A stretch of 64,000 nt of DNA. Source: Hymenopus coronatus. Lineage: Eukaryota > Arthropoda > Insecta > Mantodea > Hymenopodidae. The first letter of the stretch is position 1; every line of letters begins with the position of its first letter. The translations under genes were made by a program, and so were the position numbers. The stretch lies in contig CM060900.1 in assembly GCA_030762935.1 (NCBI GenBank), positions 387,275,132 through 387,339,131 of the forward strand. The letters run 5' to 3'. This document shows positions 46,539 through 56,986 of this stretch, piece after piece. Below the pieces are notes generated by a model. The model did not search any database, was not told the origin of the DNA, and saw only the letters and a program-made list of their open reading frames with translations.

Positions 46539-47042
46539 TACGAGGGCCGTTGACATTGTTTTCAAGACCTTCGTACTTTACGACGTTTGCGGAGAGCCAT
46601 TCAAAACAAACGAAGAGGAATGCTGACTTCAGGAATTGTGTTGATCCATGACAACGCTCGTCCACACACTGCTGGCTCAACCCATTGGCTCCTTAAACAA
46701 TTTCAATGGGACATTTTTGATCATCCGCCGTACAGTCCTGACCTGACACCTAGCGACTTTCACCTTTTCCCTGAAATGAAGACGCGGCTAGTAGGGCAGC
46801 ATCTTCAAACCAACGAAGATCTTCAAAATAACATCAAAGCTCATTTGAAATCATTGGCGGAAACATTTTTTGAAGCAGGTATTGCAAAGCTTGTGCACAG
46901 GTACGATAAGTGTCTCAATTTTTCGGTGATTATGTTAAAAAGTAACCATAAATGTACAAAACTTTTAGTAATAAAATTATTGTTTTCTATGAACTTGTCT
47001 TTCATTTATAGCCTATTGGAAGTTGAAAAAAAGGCCCTCGTA
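46539..47042 (+). mobile_element. 500-bp internally deleted mariner element with TIRs
   Basis: The element proper is 46541-47040. It starts CGAGGGCCGTTGA, and the reverse complement of its end starts CGAGGGCC, so the outer 8 bases are perfect inverted repeats. Both ends are flanked by TA (46539-46540 and 47041-47042), the mariner target site. A full mariner is about 1.3 kb. Here about 28 bases after the left end the sequence jumps directly into the C-terminal third of the transposase. This is a classic deletion derivative that lacks its own enzyme but keeps both ends. Confidence 0.85.
46569..46935 (+). pseudogene. Mariner (DD34D) transposase C-terminal third
   Basis: The single open frame encodes LRTLRRLRRAIQNKRRGMLT, then VLIHDNARPHTA (second catalytic Asp), HPPYSPDLTPSDFHLF (third Asp, 34 residues between the two), and KLVHRYDKCLN. 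These are signature blocks of classical DD34D mariner. The N-terminal DNA-binding domain and first Asp are deleted. The frame stays open past the usual stop and runs into the 3' terminal repeat, so the normal end is lost as well. The protein cannot be active. Confidence 0.9.
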
Positions 47043-47158
47043 TATCTACAGTTTTAATAAGCCATTTTTTCACATTTTGTGTAATATTTTAATAAACATA
47101 TCCACTTTATTAGTCATTATCCAATAAATTTTAGGTTATCAACTTCCGAGCCTTCTGA

Positions 47159-47160
47159 TG

Positions 47161-47196
<36 letters not shown>
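47159..47196. repeat. (AAT)n microsatellite
   Basis: About 12 uninterrupted AAT units. Confidence 0.95.
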
Positions 47197-47558
47197 TGAC
47201 AAGAATGGTTAACAAAACATGAGCCGTGTTACCAAGGTTCCGTACCCACTACTCTGAATGCACACCGTAATCTGGAAAGCATTCGCACTGCTATTTCCAG
47301 GAATTCAATCTCAGGGTGTGGTGTACACACTTACATCTAGTGGTTAATGAACTCAGGTGCCCTAGGATACCATCTATACTCCAGGGACAAAAAATTTCAT
47401 CAACGGGCCCCAACTGCTGCGCCAGTGCGTGAGACCTGCTCAGAATGAATGATGGCGCTGCGCATGGAATTGGACATTTGTATTTCTGCCAAAGTAAATA
47501 ACAAAAAAGAAAATCTATTACACGTTTGTAATTTAAGAAGACAAGAACTGAAACCGAA
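47197..47558. other. Unannotated sequence
   Basis: No gene or recognised repeat. Confidence 0.4.
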
Positions 47559-48063
47559 TTAAACCACTGTAATATGAGCTTGAGGCGGAATGTACATGCG
47601 GCACATTCGCTGCCGGAATCTTAAACATGTTTTTGTAATTATGCATTCAAAATGACAAATGTATGTAGGGAACATGTGCTGTCCATTGCCGTCATTAGCA
47701 TCGGGAAAGAGATTAAGAAAGCCAAGCTTTTCAATATTCATCATGGATTCCTGTTAGATGTTCTGCGGGTTGTTGCACTCGCGTGGAATACATCGGTGAC
47801 AACGATATATCGACCGTGTTTTGCAGATGAGAGACTAACTCTGTAATTTACCCCGGCACCATAAAGGCGTGTCCAACTTTAACAGAAATTTCTTCAGGAC
47901 CAACTTTTTCCCCACCCTTTTCCCGGGAAATAACGTCGAAAGAAATATGTGCTTGGTATTCGGGCTCTATTAATCTCCTGTACTCCCACACAATCATGTT
48001 TATGAGCTTATCAGGGAGTGAAGATGGTTTTAATTGAGACCGGAATTTCATTCCCACCTCTAC
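47559..48063 (-). pseudogene. Unidentified coding-like relic
   Basis: On the minus strand, 48057-47848 encodes 69 residues with a natural-looking composition (KFRSQLKPSSLPDKLINMIV, then WEYRRLIEPEYQAHISFDV). After one TAG/TAA-type stop, the same frame stays open for about 40 more codons (ITELVSHLQNTVDISLSP...). A frame change then leads into 61 more open codons (NIEKLGFLNLFPDANDG...). This pattern suggests a decayed gene, exon or retroelement protein of at least 170 residues. I do not recognise the family. Chance cannot be excluded. Confidence 0.3.
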
Positions 48064-48402
48064 TTAGCTATTAAGTTGTAACATCAGCGACTTGTATCAG
48101 GCTTATTAGCATATCCAAAGTGAAGACCAAAAGAAGGTTAGCTAGTGAGCTAGCATTTATGAAGATCTTAACCTGCTGAGTTGTAAGCCCACGAAAAAGT
48201 TATATTCATATCGTATCCAAGTTTGTGCATTAATAAGTTAGCATACGTATAATCGGAAAGACCCGTTACAATTATCTGTAGTTTAAATAGATTGATTCAT
48301 ATACAACTACAACCACTAATTGTGTCTCAATGTAAACAAAACCAAAAGTCGGCGTATCCTTCTCAATGCCTGGGTGCGAAGGATGAATAGAGGTTTATGT
48401 TG
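48064..48402. other. Unannotated sequence
   Basis: No continuation of the coding-like relic and no repeat is recognised. Confidence 0.4.
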
Positions 48403-48466
48403 TTATTATTACTATTGCTATTATTATTATTATTATTATTATTATTATCATCATAATCATCATTAT
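48403..48466. repeat. (ATT)n microsatellite
   Basis: ATT units with ACT, GCT and ATC interruptions. Confidence 0.9.
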
Positions 48467-48487
48467 TAAATATATGCAGGATGAATT

Positions 48488-48675
48488 TTCTTCAGAAGTT
48501 TCCCTTTCCTTTTTTCCATTTCCCTACGTTTCTGTCGTTTTCCTAATTGTTTTGCCGTTGTTAGATACACATACACAAGCATACAAACGTCCATGCCCGA
48601 GACGGGAGTCGAACCTGCGATCCCATGAATCACGAAACTCCAAAGCAAGGCACCCTGGCGAGCGCGGCCATGGAT
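48488..48675 (-). repeat. E-family tRNA-derived SINE, copy E3
   Basis: The minus strand has CCATGGCCGCGCTCGCCAGG, box B-like GCAGGTTCGACTCCCG, TCTCGGGCATGGACGTTTGT, AACGGCAAAACAATTAGG and ACGACAGAAACGTA. All are shared with E1, E2 and E4. It is the first of four SINEs packed into 1.2 kb. Confidence 0.8.
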
Positions 48676-48841
48676 TAAGGATCTATCCTTTAATACATGT
48701 TGTAGGATTAACTGGCCTTTACAGTATGCATGCGGTATAAAGGTACAAGGTTTTAGGAACCGCAATATTCGAACGAACAACAAGTAGCATTAAATAAAAT
48801 TCGTAACTATAAATCGACGTTTTCAACACGGCAAATTTCAC

Positions 48842-48955
48842 TTACGGTGGTCCCATAGCTAAGTCGGTAGAGCACTTGCCTGCTGTTCGAGGGGTCCCGA
48901 GTTTGATTTCCGGATGGGGTAGGAATTTTTATATAGCCGTGGTTATTTTCCATCC
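48842..48955 (+). repeat. C-like tRNA-derived SINE, copy C3
   Basis: It reads GGTCCCATAGCTAAGTCGGT, AGAGCACTTGCCTGC, and box B-like CCCGAGTTTGATTTCCGG, then TAGCCGTGGTTATTTTCC. The acceptor stem does not pair, so it is not a functional tRNA. An A-family SINE is inserted at its 3' end. Confidence 0.65.
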
Positions 48956-49277
48956 TCCCCAGGGTAGGCCACACCGTGGCCGAGTGGTGAAGACCACTCG
49001 CCTCTCACCAGTTGCAAGGCTTCTGTGATAAAATTATTTAAAAGTGTGATACAAATAAAAATACTTCTGAAATAATGAAAATGATTATTGGCGGCCCGAG
49101 TTCAATTCCAGGCGACTGCATGCGGGATTGTGGTGGAAAAAGTGGCGCAGGGGTGAATTTTCTGCGGGTTCTCCGGTGTCCCCCGCCATCGTATTCCACC
49201 GATGCTCCATCTTCATTCCATCATCGCCCACGGTGCCATATGTAGTAAAAGCTGCCTATCAAAAAAAATTTCCCCAG
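48956..49277 (+). repeat. A-family SINE, copy A3, split between box A and box B
   Basis: Box A (CGTGGCCGAGTGG) lies at about 48976 and the degenerate box B (GAGTTCAATTCC) at about 49098. Between them, 49011-49091 is an AT-rich insertion of about 81 bp absent from A1, A2 and A4. The body (GGGTTCTCCGGTGTCCCCCG, TCCATCTTCATTCCATC) is normal, and the 3' end is an A8 tail. TCCCCAG occurs at 48956-48962 and 49271-49277, a 7-bp target duplication. Confidence 0.8.
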
Positions 49278-49397
49278 AATCTGTAAATGTGAATGAGTAT
49301 ATGAATACGTGCTTCATCTATTTCACAATACACAAAAAAAAAAAAAAACAGAAACCCAATGCAATTTGTTGTAAAGACGTAAGACCAATAATGTAAT
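49278..49397. other. Spacer with A-run
   Basis: It contains a run of about 15 A residues near 49334-49348. Nothing else is recognised. Confidence 0.5.
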
Positions 49398-49657
49398 TAT
49401 TTCAGTTTTTTTTGTAGTGTTTAACGCCCGCTTTATCTGCTTATGGCACCGCAGGTGGTGACACTGATGATACATGAATGAAGATGGAGCACCGGTGGAA
49501 TGCGATGGCAGGTGAAACCGGAGAACCGGGAGAAAACCCGCTCCAGCGCCGCTTTGTCCACCACAAATCTCACATGCGGTCACTTGGGATAGAACCGGGG
49601 CCGTCTAGGTGAGAGGCGAGTGGTCTAACCACTCGGCCATGGCGTGGCCTATTTCAG
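49398..49657 (-). repeat. A-family SINE, copy A2, with target duplication
   Basis: The minus strand has an intact box A (TGGCCGAGTGG) and box B-like GGTTCTATCCC. The body motifs GGACAAAGCGG, GGGTTTTCTCCCGG and TCCATCTTCATTCATG follow, then GGGCGTTAAACACT and an A8 tail (T-run at 49405-49412 on the plus strand). ATTTCAG flanks it at 49398-49404 and 49651-49657. It is full length and very similar to A1. Confidence 0.9.
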
Positions 49658-50849
49658 TTAAAAGTGGAGTATATAAATGGGACAATAGACATTTAAAAAT
49701 AAACTTCACTTATAAATACATGTATCTACTATCTAACAATAAATGTAACACAACTGAAATAATTTCAAAAAGGAAAATAATTTTAAATGTTACATATAGC
49801 AACTAAAAGGATTCAAGTCGTATTACTAATTAACATGGAATAACTGCTACTTAAACCACAGTCAAAACCTTTCACTCTCACCTCACTTAGCTTGCATTAC
49901 CACTTCACTTTCTTTGCGACAAAGCAATTTAACAAAATACACAGGACATAGCCGCTTCATCCGGAAGGTTCACTCGTTGCAGAGTTGAACACAAAACTCC
50001 TCTCCAATCTCTCACGAAGTAGCAACACTCATTGCACATCATTGAAGTCTCCACAAACTAGCTAGGAGAAGAGTACCTAGTTTTCTTTGCACCAGAAACG
50101 CATTCCTTAACACACTCACTTAATAACTAACTCGCAAGAGCGCTCAATTATATAGCTGTTGGATAGAGTTCCAGAAAAGTCTAGCAGGAGAATCTTCCAG
50201 AAGATTTAATTTATCTGACGACAGCGCTTCCGTGTTTATGCTGGGCGAGATAGCTCTCCACTGTCCGGCCTGGACCTCACAATAATATTTTGCCATAGCC
50301 GCTGCACAATATGTTTATATAATATTACTTTACGCAGAAATATACAACATCTTCAGAGTAATGAAGGGACATCAATACATTTTCGAATGAAACTGCATGA
50401 GTAGGCATCCAGCTGTTGCTAACTGTGCCTCCGGAAGCAGCCAGACACCTTTTATTCTTTTTTAAATCATACCTGAGCATTAAATGTGGCGCGATAGTCA
50501 ACCCTACGCTAGATTTGATATAGAAATTACTCATTTATGTTGTTAGAATTTATGGTATCAGTTTGCCACATAATTGTAAAAAGACAACGGATTTTTATTT
50601 TAATTGTGGAGACTAAAGGTTTTTCCTCAATTGCTTCCTTTGAAATGCCACTGTTATTAATTATTTATTTCCAATATATAGTGGCATATATAAATACTTT
50701 TAAGTTATCCTCAACAGTCAATGACTGCAGCCCTTTTATGCGGTTTGATGCGTCTTTTATATTTTCAACATGACAGAGAAACACAACCGACGCACCGTAA
50801 CTCGTTTCTGAATATTATTTTGAAACAGGGTAACATTTACTTATCTCTG
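49658..50849. other. Unannotated sequence
   Basis: No gene or recognised repeat. Confidence 0.5.
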
Positions 50850-51128
50850 TCGTCAGCGGTAACATACTAGTCTCTGGTTCCCGTGGTCGCGGGTTCAAAC
50901 CCGGCAGAGGGTGATGAATTTTTTCGGGCGTAAAAATCCTTAGCATGGCTTCCTTTCTAAGGGAAGTAAAGCCGTTGGTCCCGTGTCATAGATTTACCGA
51001 ACGTAAAAGAGTCTGAAACCTGATAAACAGGCCTCTGAGAAATATTAAGCGGTTTTCATACCCTATATGGAACAGGGTACTGAAAACCACTACAGTTTAA
51101 GAGCGTCCATAAATAAAACTCCATTTAT
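50850..51128 (+). repeat. B-family tRNA-derived SINE, copy B2
   Basis: The head contains TCTCTGGTTCCCGTGGTCGC and box B-like GGGTTCAAACCCGG. The body has TTCGGGCGTAAAAATCCTTA, GCATGGCTTCCTTTCTAAGG, GTCATAGATTTACCGAACGT and CTGATAAACAGGCCTCTGAG. It ends at CATAAATAAAACTCC. It is the best preserved B copy. Confidence 0.85.
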
Positions 51129-51749
51129 GTATTTACTTATCTGAACTCGTAATTGAGAAATTACATCTTGAGATTCACCTGTGTCGTAATTTCACAGATA
51201 ACAAAAATGAATGTTGACTAGTATTCACTCTGACAGTATGTACACTGTACAAAATCAAATAAAGATTTGCTCAAATAAATTTAAAGAGTTTCCGGATGAT
51301 TAACTTTAACTGATAACTGTGTGCATACACATATATGGACAGAAACAGCATTAATACCATTTCATGTAAGAGATTCAGCCTAATTCGTATAAGAAGGGAA
51401 TGGATCTGGAAATGCCCATAGGTGTGTATTCTATCATTTTAAATGCAATACAAGGATTCACAGTGCGGTTTGGAATAAAGGACTTGGGCTCTTTAAAATC
51501 TGGTTACTATCATCATTTTATACAGATACCTTGGTATCATCCTTCAGCGTACATGCTTATTTCCCTGTTTTCCTTTGTCGTTAGAATTAATTTCCTTCGT
51601 CCAGGAAGTATGCTCAAATCAATGCTACGATTGTAAATTAAAAAAGTCTCCATCACACACGAAATACAGATAAATGCAGAAGCACTTTCTGATGGGGAAA
51701 ACCAGCGGCAACGCCGTATCTGGAAAATCAGCACACTATCGGGTGGCAC
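51129..51749. other. Unannotated sequence
   Basis: A 78-codon plus-strand frame (51400-51636) has no recognisable domain. The last 100 bases lead into a poly-A run. Confidence 0.4.
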
Positions 51750-51775
51750 AAAAAAAAAAAAAAAAAAAAAAAAAA
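51750..51775. repeat. A26 homopolymer
   Basis: Twenty-six uninterrupted A residues. It could be the poly-A tail of a plus-strand retrocopy ending here, but no retroelement body is recognised upstream. Confidence 0.9.
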
Positions 51776-53530
51776 CAGACTCACCCACCAATGACGCACG
51801 AAATTTTTCCTGGCCTGAACAGATTCAGAAACAAAGAGATAAATTTGTAATAATTGGATAATAGGTAAAGAAAAATTTGCTAAGAAAGAAACCACATGAA
51901 TTAAACACGCAGAAATTGCAAAAATAGATTATGATTGGTCGGCCACAATGAGCAATCTAGTGCACTGGTCCGTTTTTCGTGCGCTGCCTGTATTATTGCA
52001 CTAAAAATAAAGGTATTGGCAGCTAGTGTGATCAACATTATGTAGCTTATGTAAAAACAATTAGCATAATTCGTCTGAGCAATTTCTGCCCAAGTTTGAT
52101 ATCATTTCTCAATACATAGAGATCGTTAAATAAGCTTCACTAGTGTTTCGAATTTGTAACAATGCACATCGTATAATTTGGGAAGTATTTTCATCCGGAA
52201 GAGGAACATAATGTGAATACGTGACTGTGCCTTGCCGGCCCATAATCGCCGCGTGTATGAGCAGCTTACTTTCAATCGTATATCCAATTGTTGCACTACA
52301 TTGTCGGCTTTCCTTCATAGTTTCATTACTATTGTCACAACTGCGTGTGGTTTAGTCGCGCAATAATGACCTCAAATTCTATAAGCTTCTAGGCACGTGA
52401 TCGAAAGGTACAAAAAGAGGGACAACTCCGAGAGAGTCAGTTTCGATAGAAGTTCAAAGCGTGCAGAGAACAGACAGCGAAAGCAACAAGAGCGAGCGTC
52501 GTAGCGACGAGGTAAAATTTTTACTGCAGAATTTAAGTGAAAACATTTATTGTAATCAAACTGTGAAGTAATAAAGATATTTCGATACAACATTTGTTTA
52601 ATGAATATCCTTTCGAAAGAGTATAGATAATGTTCTGAGATCTTAGTGCCAATGCAGTATAGTTCCAATGCTGTTAATCAAAAAGTAGGAAAAGAAAGAA
52701 ACCAAGATGGAAAAAAATGAAAAAGTAATTTAGGATATCCGTTTTCAAAAGAAGTTACTGTGAACCCATCAGAAACTAAGATATCCAGATAAGGCCTTGC
52801 GAAGCTTGAAGATGTCGTTCTAGGATATGCAGGTGCTCAATGTCACCCATCGACTTAGAAGTTTACAAAGGTGCTTATTAACTGGAAAATACCTTCTATG
52901 TAGTTACCTTAAAGCAGAGAAAATAAATGGTCTGCAATGTGTTGCTTGCATTTTTAATAACACTTTTTTTTTAAATCCAAGCAAAATTATCTAATAGAAT
53001 TAAAATGGGTTCAATAGATAAAAGTGTAGTGGAAGTGATCCAAATATTCATTAATAATGACTAGAACATCAACCCTGTAACGAGGCCGCAGAAGTTGTAC
53101 CGTGGACATTTTAATAAGAGATTCATCCAACTGCCAGTCTTAGTTCAATGGACTCTTTAATAAGCACTGAAAGTGAACTCATTTTTATTAGCCTTACCAA
53201 AACAGCCATCCAAATTCTGGAGTAGTGGTGTCGAAAATAGCTTTCTTCCGCCAGTCAGCAAATTTGCAACGCACTACCCCATTCCTTAGCATGTCAAAAA
53301 CAAATGCACAGGGAGCCAGAAAGGTGGCGCGCTTGGGACTCACAATGTCTCTCGAGTCCCGTTCTCCCCACCTCTGCTTTAGAACATAGCAATTGTATCA
53401 CAATGGGCTTGTACGGGGTGATTTATATAGAGCTGACACATATTTTTTCATTAATTGTTTCAAAACGTGTTACTCTAGTGACAACTTATTATACCTAAAT
53501 TGTAGAGGGATTTCGGGAGATTATTTACCT
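51776..53530. other. Gene-free stretch
   Basis: No gene or recognised repeat. Confidence 0.5.
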
Positions 53531-53960
53531 CTATAGCAAATGTTGAAAATGTCTTCCATCCTGCATAAAGCACAACTCAACACGTCGTTCCATGTTACTG
53601 GCTACTCGTTGGAGGACTCTATTGTCAATAGCTTGAATCTCCTTTGTGATGTTGTGCTTCAGATCGTCCAATGTCTAGGGATGTGTTGCGTAACCGCTGT
53701 CTTTTAAGTAACCCCATAGAAAGAAGTCCAGCAATGTCAAATCCGGAGATCTTGGTGGCCACAGGTTCCTGGAAATTATCCAGTCGTCAAAGAAACTTGT
53801 AATTAGCTTCATGGATTCATTTGATGTATGGCATGTAGCGCCATCTTGCTGAAAATATCCTTGACTCAGCTCTACATCATACTGCACTTTCACGTTGTCT
53901 ACAAGAACAAAATGTCAAAACAGCTGCCAGCAATGCAATTACGAATAAAACATGAACATC
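53531..53960 (-). pseudogene. Mariner-like transposase fragment, catalytic and C-terminal part
   Basis: The minus strand from 53893 encodes VELSQGYFQQDGATCHTS (second catalytic Asp), then WIISRNLWPPRSPDLTLLDF with FLWGYLKD (third Asp). After one in-frame TAG, LDDLKHNITKEIQAIDNRVL and FMQDGRHFQHLL run to a terminal TAG at 53531-53533. Thirty-eight residues separate the two Asp, as in the full-length relic at 15.66 kb, so they are one family. Upstream (53894-53960) the match appears to continue in another frame (FDILFL) and then fades. The N-terminal half is absent. Confidence 0.85.
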
Positions 53961-55006
53961 TGTGCATCTAGTAACAAGCAACTGAAACTCCAGAACATTC
54001 TGCTTAATTTGGTGCTAAAATTGGGTCACTGAATGAATTTCCAACGGAATAATTAAAGAAAGAAATGTGTCAGTTCTATATAAATCACTATATTTACGTT
54101 AAGGATTCATGTAACACTTGTATGACAAATAAAACTGATATCAAAATGTTTCTGCTTAGTTAAACTCCTAGCTACTGCGATCCGTAAAAGTAACATAATT
54201 CTTAACAATGCTCAGTATACAAACGGAGAGGTTCTTAGATCAATAATAACGGTAAACTTCTCAAAATTTGATACTCATTTTATTTCTTTGTTTGTGCACT
54301 TCTCTAAGCATATGTGAAAACTGGGTGTAAAGCATTTTGAAACTAAGTAAACGTTTAATGTTATCAGTCTCATTGTTGATATTTTGGCTAGTTGTAGTAA
54401 TGCACAAGAGTGAGGTGATCCATGTGTTATAACGCATCTGATAAAACGTGTTTTAATCACTGCAGTTGGTCGTGTTTTAAACTTTATTAAAAGCCCCAAT
54501 GACTTGTGAGGGTCGGTAGCTTCGTTGCTACTCTCGCCATTGGCCCATCAAAGGATATAAATACACAACTTGTTTACATATACATTAAAACTTGATATTC
54601 AAGTGGATTCAGGTTTGTGTACCTTCAAGGACAAACGGCTCCACAGGAACACTGTCTAGAGAAACGGACAGGATGACTGTGAGGCTTTGGTGTGGCAGCT
54701 TTTAAAAAAATTCACACTGTCAACCTTCTCACCTAAGTATTAGCCAAGCATTTTTTTCTTCCTTGCTATCTCTTCTCGTATTCATTCTTTAATATTACGT
54801 GACAAGAAACTTGGAATTCCGAAATATGTGTACATTAAAGATTTGAGCTTTCTAAACATGTTCAATATTCGTAACGCCGAGGCGCTTGGCTCCTAAAAAT
54901 CAAGGACCTATTCTCACTCTCGCCAATTTAATACTTCCATCGCCCTTCTGTGCCTAGCTGCCTATCCCCTACCCGTACACCTACACGCACAACCATTCAT
55001 CTAAGC
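53961..55006. other. Unannotated sequence
   Basis: The N-terminal half of the transposase relic is not found here. Nothing else is recognised. Confidence 0.45.
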
Positions 55007-55235
55007 ATGGCTGCGCCGTGACCGAGTGGTTAGAATACTCGCCTCTCACCAAGGCTCGATTCCGGGCGACCACATATGGGATATGTGGTGGACAAAGCGG
55101 CACAGAGACGGGTTTTCTGTGTGTTCTCCGGTTTCCACCGAAATCGCATTCCACCGGTGCTCTATCTTCATTCCATGTATTATCAGTGCCATTACCTGAG
55201 GTGCCGTAGCAGTAAAAGCGGTAAACACTAAAAAG
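55007..55235 (+). repeat. A-family SINE, copy A4
   Basis: Box A (CGTGACCGAGTGG) is present, and box B is GCTCGATTCCGG. About 10 bases between CTCACC and box B are deleted. The body (GGACAAAGCGGCACAG, TTCTCCGGTTTCCACCG, TCTATCTTCATTCCATG) and the end GCGGTAAACACTAAAAAG are normal. Confidence 0.85.
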
Positions 55236-55433
55236 TGCACCTACTCATTCAACTTCTCCCCACCTACCCAGCCACCCACCCATCGACATAACTACCACCT
55301 ACTCACCCAAATAACTACCCACTCAACCGTCCATCTCCAGTCAATTACCCGACCACCTACCTACCTACCTACACCCCATCCAACCATGTACCCACCTATC
55401 TACACATTTATCCACCCATCCACCTATCACACC
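55236..55433. repeat. ACC/CCT-rich simple sequence
   Basis: A purine-poor stretch built from CACCTACC, CACCCA and CTACCTACCTACC blocks. It separates two A-family SINE segments, and similar sequence continues on both outer sides (about 54955-55000 and 55625-55720). Confidence 0.8.
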
Positions 55434-55640
55434 TAGACGGACCGGGTTCCATCCCAAGTGACAGCATGTGAGATTTGTGGTGGACAAAGTGGCCCAAGGG
55501 CGGGTTTTCTGCGGGTTCTCCGGTTTCTCCCGCCATTGCATTCCACCGGTACTCCATCTTCATTCCATGCATCATCATTGTCATTGCCTGCGGTGCCACG
55601 CTGATAAAAGCAGGCGTTAAACACTATAAGAAAAATCCAC
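55434..55640 (+). repeat. A-family SINE, copy A5, box A missing
   Basis: It starts at TAGACGGACCGGGTTCC (box B region) without the box A half. The body is complete (GGACAAAGTGGCCC, GGGTTCTCCGGTTTCTCCC, TCCATCTTCATTCCATG), ending GGCGTTAAACACTATAAG. It is 5' truncated by half a tRNA. Confidence 0.85.
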
Positions 55641-55923
55641 CTATCAGTTCAACCACCTATTTTTCTACCGACCTATTGGTCCGTCTCTGCGTTGACTTGT
55701 CTGACTGTCTATCTATCTAGCTTACTTACAGCTGGAAGAATGAATTAATTAAGAAATTAATTATTCAAATATATCAATAACACAAAAGTTATAACGGTTA
55801 GCTTCACTGAACATAAATAATACACTTACTTGCGCCATTAAGACTATTTTAGTTATGTAAACAGTTAAGGTATATCCTGGATGAACTCTGGTGGAGTTCT
55901 GGATTAAAGTATTTTTCATTAAC
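55641..55923. other. Unannotated sequence
   Basis: Pyrimidine-rich at first, then AT-rich. No gene is recognised. Confidence 0.4.
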
Positions 55924-55955
55924 ATTTATGGAAATTTACCATCATTTCCATAAAT
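55924..55955. repeat. Perfect 12-bp hairpin
   Basis: ATTTATGGAAAT (55924-55935) and its exact reverse complement (55944-55955) flank an 8-base loop. Confidence 0.8.
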
Positions 55956-56014
55956 CTTAACTGTAACAATTTAGGTCATTCTCAAGCAACTGTACCGAGT
56001 TAGATCTCGTAGAA

Positions 56015-56125
56015 CATCCGCCCCTGCGCCACTTTGTCCAACACAAACTCCACAAGCGGTTGTATGGGAGTGAACCCTGTTCAGAGACAAGTGATCTAAC
56101 TACTTGACCACACCGCAACCGGATC
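56015..56125 (-). repeat. A-family SINE, partial diverged copy A6
   Basis: The minus strand shows GCGGTGTGGTCAAGTAGTTA (decayed box A), GGGTTCACTCCC (box B-like), GCTTGTGGAGTTTGTGTTGG and ACAAAGTGGCGCAGGGGCGG. The 3' half is missing. Confidence 0.7.
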
Positions 56126-56986
56126 CGTTCTAACAAACGCACATTCGCATTATTCTGCGCAGCACCTGCACGCATATGCATTCATTATGCAATAATTACC
56201 CAGATTCAATGAAAGATCGGTTGAAAATGTAGCACATTGCAATGCAAAGTTTAAACGTTGCATTAGCGCATTTTAAACGTTTTTAAAGAAATGGTGAGAC
56301 CTATTTTCTATTCTTACACTGGGTTGTTGCGTTGAGGAGCTAGTCAGAGCCTTGAGTGCAGTCAAGTGATTGAGCTGCCTCTTTTTGCTTATCTCAAGCA
56401 TGTCTTTTATTTCAGTATTAATATTTCTGGGTAATGCGAATGCAGTATGTACTTACTTAGCGTGGTTCTAAGACTCAAACCTGCCCTTCCCTTCACGTAG
56501 TGTTCTTTGCGAGTTCCCGAAACGGTGTTACGGCACACAACTGTGATACGTCACACGTAATTGAGTTGACTGACTCTGGTTTAGATTATAGCTTTAAAAT
56601 AATATCAAGTTACGTTTTCTTCAATAATTCATTAGTCCGAATGTGTAACATTTTATAACATTAAAAAAGAAATGAATATTTGCTATCAAATGTAATAATT
56701 TAAACATATAAGTTTGTTTAATATCATCAAGAAGTGTGATCCCCTAAGACTGCAACATCGATTACTTTAGATCAGCCGTAGCAAGAGTTCAATCTTGATC
56801 CAAATAGTAGCTATGCAATGCGCAAAGTGTTTGTTCAGGATGAGGATTTTACCGGCAATGGTGTACAGAGAGTTAATTTGTAATTTACAGTCACCTATAC
56901 ACTTTCCTATTTTGGTTTATAAATTAACTCAATCTGAACACAAAAAAAAAATCTTGAGAGTTATGAGGAATATTATTTGAGTATAA
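56126..56986. other. Unannotated sequence
   Basis: No gene or recognised repeat. Confidence 0.45.

Noticed and set aside
48842..48955. Functional tRNA gene at 48.85 kb
   Set aside because: The 5' and 3' acceptor strands do not pair, and the sequence continues into a SINE body.
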